From the NCBI RefSeq assembly GCF_016811995.1, contig NZ_CP069159.1, positions 620,001-684,000 of the forward strand: a DNA stretch of 64,000 bases. Direction: 5' to 3'. Of the stretch, positions 17,337 through 28,292 are shown piece after piece (position 1 is the stretch's first letter; every line of letters begins with the position of its first letter). The stretch comes from Citrobacter sp. R56 (GTDB lineage Bacteria; Pseudomonadota; Gammaproteobacteria; Enterobacterales; Enterobacteriaceae). The position numbers and the translations under genes were made by a program. A model generated the notes under the pieces. The model saw only the letters and a program-made list of their open reading frames with translations, had not been told where the DNA came from and did not search any database.

Positions 17337-18638
17337 ATGGCTCAGGAAATCGAATTAAAATTTATCGTCAATCGCGAAGCGGTAGACGCACTGCGTGACC
17401 ATCTGCACACGTTAGGCGGGGAGCATCATGCCCCCAGTCAATTGCTGAATATTTACTACGAAACATCAGATAATTGGTTGCGTAGTCACGATATGGGACT
17501 GCGTATTCGGGGCGAGAACGGTCATTATGAAATGACCCTGAAAATCGCTGGCCGGGTGACAGGAGGACTGCACCAGCGTCCGGAATACAATGTACCGCTG
17601 ACAGAACCGACGCTGGATCTCGGCAAACTCTCTCCCGAAGTCTGGCCCAACGGCGAAATGCCAGCCGACCTTGCTTCGCAAGTACAGCCGCTGTTCCGCA
17701 CGGATTTTTATCGTGAAAAATGGGTGGTTGAGGTTGAAGGCAGCCAGATTGAGATCGCGCTCGATCTGGGGGATGTGAAGGCGGGAGAGTTCGCGGAGCC
17801 TATCTGCGAACTGGAGCTTGAGCTGTTAAAAGGCGATACGCGCAGCGTGCTGAAACTGGCAAATCAGCTGGTTTCGCAATCCGGATTACGCCAGGGTAGC
17901 CTGAGCAAAGCAGCCCGTGGCTACCATCTGGCGCAGGGAAACCCGCCGCGTGAAATCAACGCGACACGAATTCTGAAGGTGCCAGCGAAAGCCAGCGTTG
18001 AGCAGGGGCTTGAGGCTGCGCTGGAGTTAGCGTTGTCACAGTGGCAATACCATGAAGAGTTGTGGGTTCGCGGTGAGAAAAAGGCCAAAGCCGATGTTCT
18101 GGCAGCAATGGGACTGGTTCGCCACACCATCATGCTGTTCGGCGGGATTGTTCCTCGTAAAGCGAGCGCTCACTTACGTGATTTGTTAACCCAGTCAGAA
18201 GCGACGATCGCCTCTGCGGTTTCAGCGGTGACGGCGGTTTACAGTACACAAACGGCGATGGCTAAACTGGCATTGACGGAATGGCTGGTGACCAAAGGCT
18301 GGCAGCCGTTCCTGGATGCCAAAGCGCAGGACAAAATTTCAGGTTCGTTTAAGCGCTTTGCGGATACACACCTCTCACGGCATGCCGCTGATCTGAAATC
18401 TGTTTTCGACCAGCCGTTAGGTGACCAGTATAACGATCAGCTTCCGCGCCTGAACCGTAACATTGACAGCATCCTATTGCTGGCCGGTTATTACGACACC
18501 CATGTGGCGCAGGGCTGGCTGGAGAACTGGCAGGGATTGCGTTATGCGATTGCGACCCGCCAATATATTGAAATTGAACATTTCCGCAACGAAGCGATTT
18601 CTCAGGAACCGTTCTGGCTGCACAGCGGAAAACGATAA
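17337..18638 (+). CDS. ygiF: Inorganic triphosphatase YgiF (CYTH-CHAD)
   Basis: YgiF hydrolyses inorganic tripolyphosphate. The ATG at 17337 gives 433 residues as in E. coli; the upstream in-frame extension to 17238 has no support. The N-terminal ~200 residues are the CYTH tunnel fold, with the Glu-x-Glu-x-Lys signature in QEIELKF at residues 3-9. The C-terminal ~220 residues are a helical CHAD domain rich in histidine and basic residues. glnE follows after 21 bp and the two are probably co-transcribed, as in E. coli. Confidence 0.96.
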   Translation: MAQEIELKFIVNREAVDALRDHLHTLGGEHHAPSQLLNIYYETSDNWLRSHDMGLRIRGENGHYEMTLKIAGRVTGGLHQRPEYNVPLTEPTLDLGKLSPEVWPNGEMPADLASQVQPLFRTDFYREKWVVEVEGSQIEIALDLGDVKAGEFAEPICELELELLKGDTRSVLKLANQLVSQSGLRQGSLSKAARGYHLAQGNPPREINATRILKVPAKASVEQGLEAALELALSQWQYHEELWVRGEKKAKADVLAAMGLVRHTIMLFGGIVPRKASAHLRDLLTQSEATIASAVSAVTAVYSTQTAMAKLALTEWLVTKGWQPFLDAKAQDKISGSFKRFADTHLSRHAADLKSVFDQPLGDQYNDQLPRLNRNIDSILLLAGYYDTHVAQGWLENWQGLRYAIATRQYIEIEHFRNEAISQEPFWLHSGKR

Positions 18639-18659
18639 TCTGGCAAGGATACGTCTTTT

Positions 18660-21500
18660 ATGAAGCCGCTCTCTTCTCCCTTACAGCAGTACTGGCAGAC
18701 CGTTGTTGAGCACCTGCCAGCCGCAATCTCAGAGACGACGCCGGGTGTTCAGGCGAAGTCAGTACTTACCTTCAGTGATTTTGTTCGGGACAGCGTTATT
18801 GCGCATCCCGAATGGCTTGCTGAGCTGGAAAGCGCGTCGCCGCAGGCCGACGAGTGGCAACATTACGCGGCCTGGTTGCAGGAGGCACTGGCGCAGGTCG
18901 CTGACGAAGCGGCGCTGATGCGGGAGCTACGGGTGTTTCGCCGTCGCATTATGGTACGTATTGCCTGGGCGCAGGCGCTGCGGCTTGTGGAAGAAGAGAG
19001 CATTTTGCAGCAATTAAGCCATCTGGCTGAAACGCTGATCATCGCTGCGCGCGACTGGCTGTACGCCGCCTGTTGTCGTGAGTGGGGAATCCCCTGCAAC
19101 CAGAGTGGCGTCCCGCAGCCGTTGCTGATTTTAGGGATGGGAAAACTGGGCGGCGGCGAGCTGAATTTCTCCTCCGATATCGACCTGATTTTTGCCTGGC
19201 CGGAGCACGGTTCCACGCAAGGCGGGCGACGTGAGCTGGATAACGCGCAGTTCTTCACGCGGATGGGGCAACGACTCATCAAGGTGCTGGACCAACCCAC
19301 GCAGGATGGTTTTGTTTACCGTGTGGACATGCGTCTGCGTCCGTTTGGCGACAGCGGCCCGCTGGTGTTGAGTTTTGCCGCACTGGAAGATTATTACCAG
19401 GAGCAGGGGCGTGACTGGGAACGCTATGCGATGGTTAAAGCGCGGATCATGGGCGATACTGACGGCGTTTATGTTGACGAATTGCGGGCCATGCTGCGGC
19501 CTTTCGTCTTCCGCCGCTACATCGACTTTAGTGTGATCCAGTCTCTGCGAAACATGAAGGGGATGATTGCCCGTGAAGTTCGCCGCCGGGGTCTGAAAGA
19601 CAATATCAAACTCGGCGCGGGCGGTATTCGCGAAATCGAATTTATTGTTCAGGTGTTCCAGCTCATTCGCGGTGGTCGCGAACCTTCACTGCAGTCACGT
19701 TCCCTTTTACCCACGTTGAGTGCGATTGCCGCGCTGCATCTGCTGTCTGAGAACGACGCGGAACAGTTGCGCATCGCTTATCTCTTCCTGCGCCGCCTGG
19801 AAAATTTGCTGCAAAGCATCAATGATGAGCAAACGCAGACACTGCCGGGGGATGAGCTGAATCGGGCGCGTCTGGCGTGGGGAATGGATGCGGATGACTG
19901 GTCGCAGCTCACCGATGAGCTGGACGGTCATATGGCGAATGTGCGCCGGGTGTTTAATGAGTTGATTGGCGATGACGAAACCGAGACGCAGGAAGAGTCA
20001 TTGTCGGAACAGTGGCGCGAACTGTGGCAGGATACGCTACAGGAAGACGACTCTACGCCAGTTCTGGCCCATCTTACCGATGAGGGGCGGGGACGCGTGC
20101 TGGCGCTGATTGCTGATTTTCGCAAAGAGCTGGATAAACGCACCATTGGCCCGCGTGGCCGTCAGGTCCTCGATCATCTGATGCCTCACCTGCTTAGCGA
20201 CGTCTGTTCCCGTGAAGACGCCTTTGTGCCGCTGTCGCGTATTACGCCGTTGCTGGTCAGCATCGTGACCCGCACCACCTACCTCGAATTGCTGAGCGAA
20301 TTCCCGGGGGCGCTAAAACATCTGATCTCGCTTTGCGCCGCCTCCCCGATGGTCGCCAGCCAACTGGCGCGCTACCCACTGTTGCTCGACGAACTGCTCG
20401 ACCCGAACACGCTGTATCAGCCGACCGCGACGGACGCTTACCGTGATGAGTTGCGTCAGTATCTGCTGCGTGTGCCGGAAGATGACGAAGAGCAGCAACT
20501 GGAGGCGTTGCGGCAGTTTAAGCAAACTCAGCTATTGCGCATCGCGGCGGCGGATATTGCAGGCACGTTACCGGTGATGAAAGTCAGCGACCATTTGACC
20601 TGGCTGGCGGAAGCCATCATCGACGCTGTGGTGCAACAGGCATGGACGCAAATGGTGGCGCGTTACGGCCAGCCGACGCATCTGAGCGAGCGTCAGGGGC
20701 GAGGTTTTGCCGTGGTCGGTTACGGTAAGCTGGGCGGCTGGGAACTGGGCTACAGTTCCGATCTGGATTTGATTTTCCTTCACGACTGTCCGATGGACGT
20801 GATGACCGATGGCGAGCGCGAAATTGACGGCAGGCAGTTCTATCTGCGCTTGTCGCAGCGGATTATGCACCTGTTCAGCACCCGTACTTCCTCGGGTATT
20901 TTGTATGAGGTGGATGCGCGATTACGCCCGTCCGGCGCGGCGGGAATGTTAGTTACCTCAGCCGAAGCCTTCGCCGATTATCAGCAAAACGAAGCCTGGA
21001 CGTGGGAACATCAGGCGCTGGCGCGTGCGCGCGTGGTGTATGGCGATCCGCAACTGACTGCGCAGTTTGACGCCGTGCGCCGTACGATCATGACTCTCGT
21101 TCGCGACGGCAAAACGCTGCAAACCGACGTGCGTGAAATGCGTGAAAAGATGCGCGCGCATCTGGGGAATAAGCATCGCGACCGCTTTGATATTAAAGCT
21201 GACGAGGGCGGGATCACCGACATTGAGTTTATTACGCAATATCTGGTGCTGCGCTACGCGCATGAGAAGCCGAAGCTGACGCGTTGGTCGGATAATGTGC
21301 GTATTCTGGAACTGTTGGCGCAAAACGACATTATGGAAGAACAGGAAGCGCAGGCGCTGACCCTGGCCTACACCACGTTGCGTGACGAACTCCACCACCT
21401 GGCGTTGCAAGAGTTGCCGGGGCATGTGGCGCAGACGTGTTTTAGCAAAGAGCGTGAACAGGTACGGGCTAGCTGGCAGAAGTGGCTGGTTGCCGAGTGA
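18660..21500 (+). CDS. glnE: Glutamine synthetase adenylyltransferase / adenylyl-removing enzyme
   Basis: GlnE adenylylates and deadenylylates glutamine synthetase in response to PII and glutamine, tuning nitrogen assimilation. The 946-residue length equals E. coli. Two nucleotidyltransferase domains are visible by their twin motifs: [20 protein letters not shown] near residue 158 (deadenylylation half) and [20 protein letters not shown] near 690 (adenylylation half), with a helical regulatory linker between. It follows ygiF and precedes hldE by 47 bp. Confidence 0.98.
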   Translation: MKPLSSPLQQYWQTVVEHLPAAISETTPGVQAKSVLTFSDFVRDSVIAHPEWLAELESASPQADEWQHYAAWLQEALAQVADEAALMRELRVFRRRIMVRIAWAQALRLVEEESILQQLSHLAETLIIAARDWLYAACCREWGIPCNQSGVPQPLLILGMGKLGGGELNFSSDIDLIFAWPEHGSTQGGRRELDNAQFFTRMGQRLIKVLDQPTQDGFVYRVDMRLRPFGDSGPLVLSFAALEDYYQEQGRDWERYAMVKARIMGDTDGVYVDELRAMLRPFVFRRYIDFSVIQSLRNMKGMIAREVRRRGLKDNIKLGAGGIREIEFIVQVFQLIRGGREPSLQSRSLLPTLSAIAALHLLSENDAEQLRIAYLFLRRLENLLQSINDEQTQTLPGDELNRARLAWGMDADDWSQLTDELDGHMANVRRVFNELIGDDETETQEESLSEQWRELWQDTLQEDDSTPVLAHLTDEGRGRVLALIADFRKELDKRTIGPRGRQVLDHLMPHLLSDVCSREDAFVPLSRITPLLVSIVTRTTYLELLSEFPGALKHLISLCAASPMVASQLARYPLLLDELLDPNTLYQPTATDAYRDELRQYLLRVPEDDEEQQLEALRQFKQTQLLRIAAADIAGTLPVMKVSDHLTWLAEAIIDAVVQQAWTQMVARYGQPTHLSERQGRGFAVVGYGKLGGWELGYSSDLDLIFLHDCPMDVMTDGEREIDGRQFYLRLSQRIMHLFSTRTSSGILYEVDARLRPSGAAGMLVTSAEAFADYQQNEAWTWEHQALARARVVYGDPQLTAQFDAVRRTIMTLVRDGKTLQTDVREMREKMRAHLGNKHRDRFDIKADEGGITDIEFITQYLVLRYAHEKPKLTRWSDNVRILELLAQNDIMEEQEAQALTLAYTTLRDELHHLALQELPGHVAQTCFSKEREQVRASWQKWLVAE

Positions 21501-21547
21501 AATGTGCTATTATCGCGCGCAAATTTTGAATCTCTCAGGAGACAGGA

Positions 21548-22981
21548 ATGAAAGTAACGCTGCCAGAGTTTGAACGTGCAGGGGTCATGGTTGTTGGTGA
21601 CGTGATGCTGGATCGCTACTGGTACGGGCCGACCAGCCGTATTTCACCGGAAGCGCCAGTACCCGTTGTCAAAGTGGACACCATTGAGGAACGTCCTGGT
21701 GGCGCGGCTAACGTGGCGATGAACATTGCGTCCCTGGGGGCCAATTCACGTCTGGTCGGATTGACCGGCATTGATGATGCCGCGCGTGCGCTCAGCAAAA
21801 CGCTGGCGGCTGTGAATGTGAAATGCGACTTTGTTTCTGTCCCGACACATCCCACCATCACCAAATTGCGTGTACTTTCACGCAACCAGCAACTAATTCG
21901 CCTGGACTTTGAAGAAGGCTTTGAGGGTGTCGATCCACAACCGCTGCATGATCGCATTAGTCAGGCGCTGGGCTCGATTGGCGCGCTGGTACTCTCTGAT
22001 TATGCGAAAGGCGCGCTGGCCAGCGTTCAGCAGATGATCGCGCTGGCGCGCAAAGCGGGCGTACCGGTATTGATCGACCCGAAAGGCACCGATTTTGAAC
22101 GCTACCGTGGCGCTACGTTGCTGACCCCAAATTTGTCAGAATTTGAAGCGGTGGCAGGTAAGTGTAAAAACGAAGAAGAGCTTGTCACTCGCGGCATGAA
22201 AGTGATTGCAGATTTCGATCTCTCCGCGCTGCTGGTGACGCGTTCTGAACAAGGGATGACGTTGCTGCAGCCGGGCAAAGCACCGCTGCATATGCCGACC
22301 CAGGCGCAGGAAGTGTATGACGTCACCGGTGCGGGTGATACGGTGATTGGCGTGCTGGCGGCGACGCTGGCGGCAGGAAAATCGCTGGAAGAAGCCTGTT
22401 ACTTCGCCAACGCGGCGGCAGGTGTGGTCGTCGGTAAGCTGGGGACATCCACCGTTTCGCCCATCGAGCTGGAAAATGCCGTACGCGGTCGTGCTGATAC
22501 GGGCTTTGGCGTGATGACTGAAAATGAGTTGAAGCAGGCCGTTGCCAGCGCGCGTAAGCGCGGTGAGAAAGTGGTGATGACCAACGGTGTCTTCGATATC
22601 CTGCATGCCGGACACGTTTCTTATCTGGCGAATGCGCGCAAACTGGGCGACCGCCTGATTGTGGCAGTCAACAGCGATGCGTCCACTAAACGTCTGAAAG
22701 GCGAAACGCGTCCCGTCAATCCGCTCGAACAACGCATGATCGTATTGGGCGCGCTGGAAGCCGTCGACTGGGTGGTCTCTTTTGAAGAAGATACCCCACA
22801 GCGTCTGATTGCAGGCGTACTGCCGGATCTGCTGGTGAAAGGCGGCGACTACAAGCCGGAAGAGATTGCGGGCAGTGAAGAGGTATGGGCCAACGGCGGC
22901 GAAGTGTTGGTGCTGAACTTCGAAGACGGTTGTTCAACGACCAACATCATCAAAAAAATCCAGAAAGACAGCGACAAGTGA
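21548..22981 (+). CDS. hldE: Bifunctional heptose kinase / adenylyltransferase HldE
   Basis: HldE makes ADP-glycero-manno-heptose for the LPS inner core: its kinase phosphorylates heptose-7-phosphate at C1, and after GmhB its second domain adds AMP. The 477 residues show the ribokinase-type N-terminal domain ([11 protein letters not shown] near the start; catalytic DVTGAGDT near 260) and a cytidylyltransferase-like C-terminal domain ([15 protein letters not shown] near 345-358). A good ribosome site (AGGAGACAGG) precedes the ATG. ADP-heptose is also an innate immune ligand. Confidence 0.98.
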   Translation: MKVTLPEFERAGVMVVGDVMLDRYWYGPTSRISPEAPVPVVKVDTIEERPGGAANVAMNIASLGANSRLVGLTGIDDAARALSKTLAAVNVKCDFVSVPTHPTITKLRVLSRNQQLIRLDFEEGFEGVDPQPLHDRISQALGSIGALVLSDYAKGALASVQQMIALARKAGVPVLIDPKGTDFERYRGATLLTPNLSEFEAVAGKCKNEEELVTRGMKVIADFDLSALLVTRSEQGMTLLQPGKAPLHMPTQAQEVYDVTGAGDTVIGVLAATLAAGKSLEEACYFANAAAGVVVGKLGTSTVSPIELENAVRGRADTGFGVMTENELKQAVASARKRGEKVVMTNGVFDILHAGHVSYLANARKLGDRLIVAVNSDASTKRLKGETRPVNPLEQRMIVLGALEAVDWVVSFEEDTPQRLIAGVLPDLLVKGGDYKPEEIAGSEEVWANGGEVLVLNFEDGCSTTNIIKKIQKDSDK

Positions 22982-23017
22982 TTGATCCGCCAGTAAGTTA
23001 GGCGGCGCTGTACACAC

Positions 23018-23060
23018 CTTATCAGGCCTGTGAGCCTCTGCGCGATGCAGGTCTGATAAG
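23018..23060. repeat. REP-like hairpin after hldE
   Basis: A 13-bp stem (cttatcaggcctg / caggtctgataag, one wobble pair) with a 17-nt loop. It is probably a REP-type element that stabilises or terminates the hldE transcript. Confidence 0.55.
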
Positions 23061-23227
23061 CATTCCGTTATCATTTACTCCCATCTCTTTACATTTCCTG
23101 GAAAAGTGTGACTTCCTGCAGGTAATTTGCGCACATAATGTACAAATACTTTGCGCCCAGAAGCGAATACTGGAATCAGAAAAAGCATATGGCCTTATCA
23201 GAAATTCGTTAACTGGAGGGTATGCTC

Positions 23228-23431
23228 ATGAACAACAAGAATGTGTATTCGTTGAACAACTTCGATTTTCTGGCCCGTAGCTTTGCCAGAATGCAGGCTG
23301 AAGGTCGCCCTGTCGATATCCACGCCGTCACCGGAAACATGGATGAGGAGCACCGGAGCTGGTTCTGCAAGCGCTACGCGCTTTACTGCCAACAGGCGAC
23401 ACGAGCAAAACAATTAGAACTCGAACACTGA
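23228..23431 (+). CDS. glgS: Surface composition regulator GlgS (ScoR)
   Basis: GlgS is a small stationary-phase protein first linked to glycogen accumulation and later to control of flagella, fimbriae and exopolysaccharide. The core [25 protein letters not shown] and the LELEH end match the family. The ATG at 23228 sits 8 nt after GGAGG and gives 67 residues; the ATG at 23222 is too close to the ribosome site. The E. coli yqiJ-yqiK genes I expect near here are absent. It shares a bidirectional terminator with ubiK. Confidence 0.92.
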   Translation: MNNKNVYSLNNFDFLARSFARMQAEGRPVDIHAVTGNMDEEHRSWFCKRYALYCQQATRAKQLELEH

Positions 23432-23466
23432 AAAAAGAAACGGGCCCATTGGCCCGTTTCTTTTTT
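23431..23466. terminator. Shared bidirectional terminator of glgS and ubiK
   Basis: A 16-bp perfect inverted repeat whose core is gaaacgggcc / ggcccgtttc, with a CATT loop and A/T runs on both sides, joins the two stop codons. Confidence 0.85.
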
Positions 23467-23762
23467 TACTCTTGTGTATCCACCGGCGGGATGGCGGGCG
23501 CAGGTTTGACGTCGGCAGGCGACTGGCGCGTTTCCAGTTCACTGAGGCGCTGCTCAAGCAGTGCCAGCTTTTCACGGGTACGCAGTAACACCTGAGTTTG
23601 CACATCGAACTCTTCGCGGCTCACCAGATCGAGACGCGTCAGCTGTGATTGCAGCGTTTGACGAATTTTCTTCTCGACGTCTTCCCCGAACTCCCGGATC
23701 CCTTTCGGCATCGACTCGTGAACCTGGCGAGCGATTTGCTCAATTTTTTTCGGGTCAATCAT
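23466..23762 (-). CDS. ubiK: Ubiquinone biosynthesis accessory factor UbiK
   Basis: UbiK (YqiC) helps the soluble Ubi complex, binding UbiJ and lipid, and is needed for aerobic ubiquinone synthesis. The ATG at 23762 gives 98 residues beginning [17 protein letters not shown]; the frame runs on to 23876 but lacks a ribosome site there. The protein has a helical N-terminal part and a C-terminal coiled coil ([20 protein letters not shown]), then a proline-rich tail. It is convergent with glgS and divergent from the ribB riboswitch. Confidence 0.94.
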   Translation of the reverse strand: MIDPKKIEQIARQVHESMPKGIREFGEDVEKKIRQTLQSQLTRLDLVSREEFDVQTQVLLRTREKLALLEQRLSELETRQSPADVKPAPAIPPVDTQE

Positions 23763-23896
23763 TGTGGTTTCCCTGAACTGGTAAGTGTTGAGGCACATTG
23801 TAGTGCGATCTGCGTGAGGCATAAACCAGAATTGTGTGACCTGTGGCTGAGTAAAGGCGTTGATGAAGGTAATCAATAGCGTTATAGTTATCTCGC

Positions 23897-24081
23897 TTAT
23901 TCTCAGGGCGGGGCGAAATTCCCCACCGGCGGTAAATCAACCTATGTTGAAAGCCCGCGAGCGCTTTGGGTGCAAACTCAAAGGTCAGCAGATCCGGTGT
24001 AATTCCGGAGCCGACGGTTAGAGTCCGGATGGGAGAGAGTAACGATCCAGCCGGGCATGGACCCGCTCACGTTATTTTTTT
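23897..24081 (+). promoter_or_regulatory. FMN riboswitch (RFN element) of ribB with expression platform
   Basis: All RFN landmarks are present: GCTTATTCTCAGGGCGGGG, CCCCACCGGCGGTAA, AGCCCGCGAGCG, AGGTCAGCAGATCCGGTG, TTCCGGAGCCGACGG and GTCCGGATGGGAGAGAGTAAC. A T-run (24072-24080) after a possible stem marks the expression platform, 69 bp before the ribB start. FMN binding should lower ribB expression. Confidence 0.95.
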
Positions 24082-24149
24082 GCCGCATTGCGGTACTCCT
24101 AAGACTGCCCTGATTCTGGTAACCATAATTTTAGTGAGGTTTTTTTACC

Positions 24150-24803
24150 ATGAATCAGACGCTACTTTCCTCTTTTGGTACGCCTTTTGACCGTGTCGAA
24201 CACGCTCTGTCCGCGCTGCGCGAAGGACGCGGAGTGATGGTGCTTGACGACGAAGATCGTGAAAACGAAGGCGATATGATTTTCCCTGCCGAAACGATGA
24301 CCGTTGAGCAGATGGCATTGACCATCCGTCACGGTAGCGGCATCGTTTGCCTGTGCATCACGGAAGATCGCCGCAAGCAGCTCGAACTGCCTATGATGGT
24401 GGAAAATAACACCAGCGCTTACGGCACGGGCTTTACGGTGACGATTGAAGCCGCTGAAGGCGTGACCACCGGTGTTTCTGCGGCCGACCGCATTACCACT
24501 GTGCGTGCTGCCATTGCCGACGGTGCTAAACCTTCTGACCTCAACCGTCCGGGGCACGTTTTCCCGTTGCGCGCTCAGGCTGGTGGGGTGTTGACTCGCG
24601 GCGGTCATACGGAAGCGACCATCGATCTGGTGACGCTGGCGGGTTTTAAACCAGCAGGCGTTCTGTGTGAACTGACCAACGATGACGGCACAATGGCTCG
24701 CGCGCCGGAGTGCATCAAGTTTGCAGGTGAACACAATATGGCCGTCGTCACCATTGAAGATTTGGTGGCTTATCGCCAGGCGCACGCGCGTAAGGCCAGC
24801 TGA
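24150..24803 (+). CDS. ribB: 3,4-dihydroxy-2-butanone-4-phosphate synthase
   Basis: RibB converts ribulose-5-phosphate to the four-carbon precursor of riboflavin, releasing formate. The 217-residue length matches E. coli. The acidic metal-binding loop [10 protein letters not shown] (about residues 33-42) and the C-terminal [11 protein letters not shown] with the substrate-binding histidine are intact. There is no fused GTP cyclohydrolase II domain. It stands alone behind its riboswitch and ends at a strong terminator. Confidence 0.98.
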   Translation: MNQTLLSSFGTPFDRVEHALSALREGRGVMVLDDEDRENEGDMIFPAETMTVEQMALTIRHGSGIVCLCITEDRRKQLELPMMVENNTSAYGTGFTVTIEAAEGVTTGVSAADRITTVRAAIADGAKPSDLNRPGHVFPLRAQAGGVLTRGGHTEATIDLVTLAGFKPAGVLCELTNDDGTMARAPECIKFAGEHNMAVVTIEDLVAYRQAHARKAS

Positions 24804-24840
24804 CTGGCGTGCCACCCGTCGGGTGGTAATACGTGAAGAA

Positions 24841-24874
24841 AGAAACCGAAGCCAGTTTACTGACTTCGGTTTCT
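24841..24874 (+). terminator. ribB terminator
   Basis: A perfect 11-bp stem (agaaaccgaag / cttcggtttct) with a 12-nt loop is followed by TGTTTTTATT. Confidence 0.85.
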
Positions 24875-25085
24875 TGTTTTTATTGGTTCGAAAAAATACA
24901 CCGTTTATCCCACAGACGTTAATTTTGCAGACGGTCTGGCCTTTAATAAAAGGCCAATCTTTTTCTCTATGATCAAAATCATATTCTCAATTTCATACTG
25001 TGCCAGTATATGAATATACCTAAAGATAGGTATGTAAAATTTTAACGTTAAATGTTTGGCAATGTTAAATTTTAAGGGTAAAAGG

Positions 25086-25262
25086 ATGTTTATCGCCTGG
25101 TATTGGATTGTATTAATTGTTCTTGTCGTTGTAGGTTATTTTTGCCATATGAAACGTTATTGCAGAGCGTTCAGGCAAGACAGGGACGCGCTACTTGAGG
25201 CTCGCAACACGCTATTTCGCCGCACTGGTGAAGATGGTCGTGTGGCCAGGGATCGGGAATAA
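25086..25262 (+). CDS. Small single-pass membrane protein, function unknown
   Basis: A 58-residue protein beginning MFIAWYWIVLIVLVVVG, with one membrane helix (about residues 4-22) and a basic, charged cytoplasmic tail (KRYCRAFRQDRDALLEARN). The ATG at 25086 follows AAGGG and AAGG purine runs; the frame continues upstream to 25056 through AT-rich promoter-like DNA. The helix-plus-charged-tail layout is typical of short membrane regulators or stress proteins. It lies in a 530-bp AT-rich gap between ribB and zupT. I do not recognise a family. Confidence 0.65.
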   Translation: MFIAWYWIVLIVLVVVGYFCHMKRYCRAFRQDRDALLEARNTLFRRTGEDGRVARDRE

Positions 25263-25336
25263 CTTTTATTCTCATATTTTCTTGATGGGAAAGCATGATG
25301 TTGTCCTGAATGATGAGGACAACATCTGTGGTTGCG

Positions 25337-26110
25337 TTACCCGATTCCCATCGATTGAAGTATCACAAGGCTGAGTCCCATCACCGACATCCCACACAGA
25401 ACGCCGTAGCTGGGGTTATTATTAGGGTCGATCTCTTTTGCCAGAGGCATTAATTCATCTACGGATAATGCCACCATTATTCCCGCTACCGCAGCCATAA
25501 TCGACGCCATTACGACAGGCGAAATCAAACTGCCCAGAATTAACCAGGCTAATATGCCGCCGAGAATTTCCGCCATACCGGAAATTCCTGCCCAGAAAAT
25601 AGCCGTGCGTTTAGAACCTGTTGCGGCATAAACCGGCCCGGCAACCGCTAAACCTTCGGGAATATTGTGTAAGGCGACCGCCAGAGCAATACCGAAGCCC
25701 AGTTCAAGATTACTGCTGGCAGTAACAAACGTCGCGATCCCTTCCGGAAAGTTGTGCAGACTGATGCCCAGCGTCAATAAGATGGCGGTGCGTTTAATGG
25801 AGCCAGGCAGCGGCCGCGTTGTTTTCTGTACTAAATCTTGCGGGTGGGCGTGAGGAAGCAGGCGATCCAGCCCGAAATAACCCAGCAGTCCGGTAATAAA
25901 CATGCCGTAGCCTAAGAGGGGGGACATACCTTCTGCAGCCAGCGCTGCTGGCAGCATTTCCATCAGCGAGATAAGCAGCATGATGCCTGCCGCGAATCCC
26001 AGCGAAAACGCCAGCACGCGATTAGAGGGTTTTTGTCCCAGCACGCCAAGAAAGGCGCCAATAAAAGTGGCGGCACCCGCCAATAAGGTCAGAATTAAAG
26101 GTACTGACAT
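25337..26110 (-). CDS. zupT: Zinc transporter ZupT (ZIP family)
   Basis: ZupT imports Zn2+ and, less well, Fe2+, Mn2+ and Co2+ across the inner membrane. The ATG at 26110, after an AAGGAG ribosome site, gives the 257-residue E. coli length. Eight membrane segments are expected, and the metal-binding signatures HNFPEG and HNIPEG lie in helices IV and V (about residues 118-150). A histidine-bearing loop (PHAHPQD) precedes them. It is divergent from ygiD. Confidence 0.97.
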   Translation of the reverse strand: MSVPLILTLLAGAATFIGAFLGVLGQKPSNRVLAFSLGFAAGIMLLISLMEMLPAALAAEGMSPLLGYGMFITGLLGYFGLDRLLPHAHPQDLVQKTTRPLPGSIKRTAILLTLGISLHNFPEGIATFVTASSNLELGFGIALAVALHNIPEGLAVAGPVYAATGSKRTAIFWAGISGMAEILGGILAWLILGSLISPVVMASIMAAVAGIMVALSVDELMPLAKEIDPNNNPSYGVLCGMSVMGLSLVILQSMGIG

Positions 26111-26225
26111 CGACAACTCCTTATGATTCTGCTGTCCGGACCTGACCTTCAAAATAACTGATGATCTTCATCATGGTTATCTGAGTTCTTCAACTACCGA
26201 AAAAGCGTATTGTGAGGATATCAAA

Positions 26226-27041
26226 ATGACCTCCCTGAGTAAGGATATCATCATGTCTTCAACGCGTATGCCAGCATTGTTTTTGGGTCATGGCAGTCCA
26301 ATGAATGTTCTGGAAGATAACGTCTATACCCGCGCCTGGCGGCAACTGGGGGAGGAATTACCGCGTCCGAAAGCGATTGTGGTGGTATCAGCTCACTGGT
26401 TCACCCGCGGAACCGGCGTGACGGCAATGGAAGCCCCAAAAACCATTCACGATTTTGGCGGTTTTCCACAGGCGCTTTACGATACCCACTACCCTGCGCC
26501 CGGTTCGCCAGAGCTGGCGCAACGTCTGGTGGAGCTGCTGTCACCTGTACCTGTTACGCTCGATAAAGAGGCCTGGGGCTTTGACCATGGCTCCTGGGGA
26601 GTGCTGATCAAGATGTATCCCGACGCGGATATCCCGATGGTGCAGTTAAGCATCGACAGCACAAAACCCGCCGCCTGGCACCTCGAAATGGGGCGTAAAC
26701 TGGCGGCCCTGCGCGATGAAGGCATTATGCTGGTCGCCAGTGGTAACGTGGTGCATAACCTGCGCACGGCGCGCTGGCACGGCGAGAATACACCGTATCC
26801 GTGGGCGACATCATTCAATGACTATGTGAAGGCGAATCTGACGTGGCAGGGACCCGTTGAGCAACATCCGCTGGTCAACTATCTCGAGCATGAAGGGGGT
26901 TCGTTGTCGAATCCAACGCCGGACCACTACCTGCCACTGTTGTATGTGTTAGGTGCGTGGGATGGCAAAGAGCCAGTATCAATACCGGTGGACGGTATCG
27001 AGATGGGCAGTCTGAGTATGTTGTCGGTACAGGTGGGGTGA
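26226..27041 (+). CDS. ygiD: 4,5-DOPA-extradiol-dioxygenase
   Basis: YgiD belongs to the extradiol ring-cleavage class III / LigB family and opens L-DOPA in vitro to a betalamic-acid precursor. The 271 residues include ALFLGHGSPMN, a Val-Ser-Ala-His-Trp segment, WGFDHGSWGVL and GNVVHNLR; the histidines in these motifs bind the metal. Two starts are possible: the ATG at 26226 and the ATG at 26253 (MSSTRMPALFLGHG), the latter being close to the conserved core. It is divergent from zupT and followed by a REP block. Confidence 0.93.
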   Translation: MTSLSKDIIMSSTRMPALFLGHGSPMNVLEDNVYTRAWRQLGEELPRPKAIVVVSAHWFTRGTGVTAMEAPKTIHDFGGFPQALYDTHYPAPGSPELAQRLVELLSPVPVTLDKEAWGFDHGSWGVLIKMYPDADIPMVQLSIDSTKPAAWHLEMGRKLAALRDEGIMLVASGNVVHNLRTARWHGENTPYPWATSFNDYVKANLTWQGPVEQHPLVNYLEHEGGSLSNPTPDHYLPLLYVLGAWDGKEPVSIPVDGIEMGSLSMLSVQVG

Positions 27042-27047
27042 TTAATG

Positions 27048-27117
27048 CCCGATGGCGCTACGCTTATCGGGCCTGGCGTTTGCGCCGTAGGCCGGGTAAG
27101 GCGAAGCCGCCACCCGG
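27048..27117. repeat. REP pair (BIME-like) between ygiD and ygiC
   Basis: Two adjoining palindromic units (gcccgatggcgctacgc / ttatcgggc, then gccgggtaaggcgaagcc / gccacccggc) fill the gap between the convergent genes. Confidence 0.75.
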
Positions 27118-27126
27118 CACAACGTA

Positions 27127-28287
27127 TTACTCAACGAAAATATGTGGGTAGAAACGGGAAAGATCCTGAGTGATCAATGCTCTGTCTTCGCGAATGCCGA
27201 TCCCGGCAGGTTGATCGTTAATCAACCAACTGCCGATCAACATGTAGCTGTCGCCAAATTTCGGCAACTGATAAAACTGTTGCACGATCATACCTTCTTC
27301 GCCGTACGGGCCTTCCGCCGCTTCGATCGTTTTACCGTTCTCAATGATCGAGACGTTGGCGCCTTCACGCGAGAAGATGGGCTTCACGACGAATTTTTCC
27401 ATCTGCGGATGGTCATCTTCGGCGAAATACGCAGGCAGCAGGTTCGGATGGTTCGGGAACATTTCCCACAGCAACGGTAACAGTGCTTTGTTGGAGATGA
27501 TACTTTTCCACGCCGGTTCCAGCCAGCGCACGCCAGCATCTTCCAGTTTGGTGGAGAACATCTCGCGCAGCATAAACTCCCACGGATAGAGCTTGAACAG
27601 GTTGGCAATAACCTGATCCTGTAAGTCCGTGAACTGACCTTTTTCACCGAGACCGATATCTTCGATGTGGAGGAATTCAGTGGCGATTTCGGCTTCAGCC
27701 GCACAATCCTGCAGGTATTGAATCGTACCGCGATCTTCAACCGTATCGCGGCAGCAGGTTAGATGCAGCAGTTGAAAACCGTACTGCTCACGAAGCTCTG
27801 CAAAACGCTCGATCAGCTTCTCTTGCAGGCTATTAAACTGATCGCTACCTTCCGGTAAGTTACCTGCATTGAGCTGGTCTTCCAGCCAGATCCACTGGAA
27901 AAATGCCGCTTCATACAGCGAGGTCGGTGTATCGGCGTTGTTCTCCAGCAGTTTGGGTTCACCGGTGCCGTCCCACGCCAGATCAAGGCGGGAATAGAGC
28001 GAAGGCTGACTCGTCTGCCATGACTGGCGAACAAATCCCCAGGTATGCTTCGGAATACGAAACTTCGTCATGAGCTCATCGCTGGCGATGACCTTCTCAA
28101 CCACCTTGAGGCACATCTGGTGCAGTTCCGCGGTGACCTCTTCCAGTTTCTCAACCTGGGCGAGCGTCAGCTTGTAATACGCATCCTCACACCAGTAGGG
28201 CTCGCCGTACATGGTGTGAAAATTAAAACCGTATTCTGTGGCTTTGTCGCGCCAGTCCGGACGCTCAGTAATACTGACTCTTTCCAT
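27127..28287 (-). CDS. ygiC: ATP-grasp protein YgiC (glutathionylspermidine synthase-like)
   Basis: YgiC resembles the amide-ligase (ATP-grasp) domain of glutathionylspermidine synthase, without the amidase half. The 386 residues start [16 protein letters not shown] and hold SRLDLAWDG and a C-terminal ATP-grasp stretch ([15 protein letters not shown]). The true substrate is not established. It overlaps nothing but lies 5 bp after ygiB in the ygiB-ygiC pair downstream of tolC. In E. coli tolC, ygiA, ygiB and ygiC form an operon induced by MarA/SoxS/Rob. Confidence 0.95.
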   Translation of the reverse strand: MERVSITERPDWRDKATEYGFNFHTMYGEPYWCEDAYYKLTLAQVEKLEEVTAELHQMCLKVVEKVIASDELMTKFRIPKHTWGFVRQSWQTSQPSLYSRLDLAWDGTGEPKLLENNADTPTSLYEAAFFQWIWLEDQLNAGNLPEGSDQFNSLQEKLIERFAELREQYGFQLLHLTCCRDTVEDRGTIQYLQDCAAEAEIATEFLHIEDIGLGEKGQFTDLQDQVIANLFKLYPWEFMLREMFSTKLEDAGVRWLEPAWKSIISNKALLPLLWEMFPNHPNLLPAYFAEDDHPQMEKFVVKPIFSREGANVSIIENGKTIEAAEGPYGEEGMIVQQFYQLPKFGDSYMLIGSWLINDQPAGIGIREDRALITQDLSRFYPHIFVE

Positions 28288-28292
28288 GAGTA

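Noticed and set aside
22982-23227. Sib-type toxin-antitoxin RNAs between hldE and glgS, as near hldE in E. coli
   Set aside because: I could not find a small hydrophobic Ibs-like frame; the gap holds a REP-like hairpin and the glgS leader.
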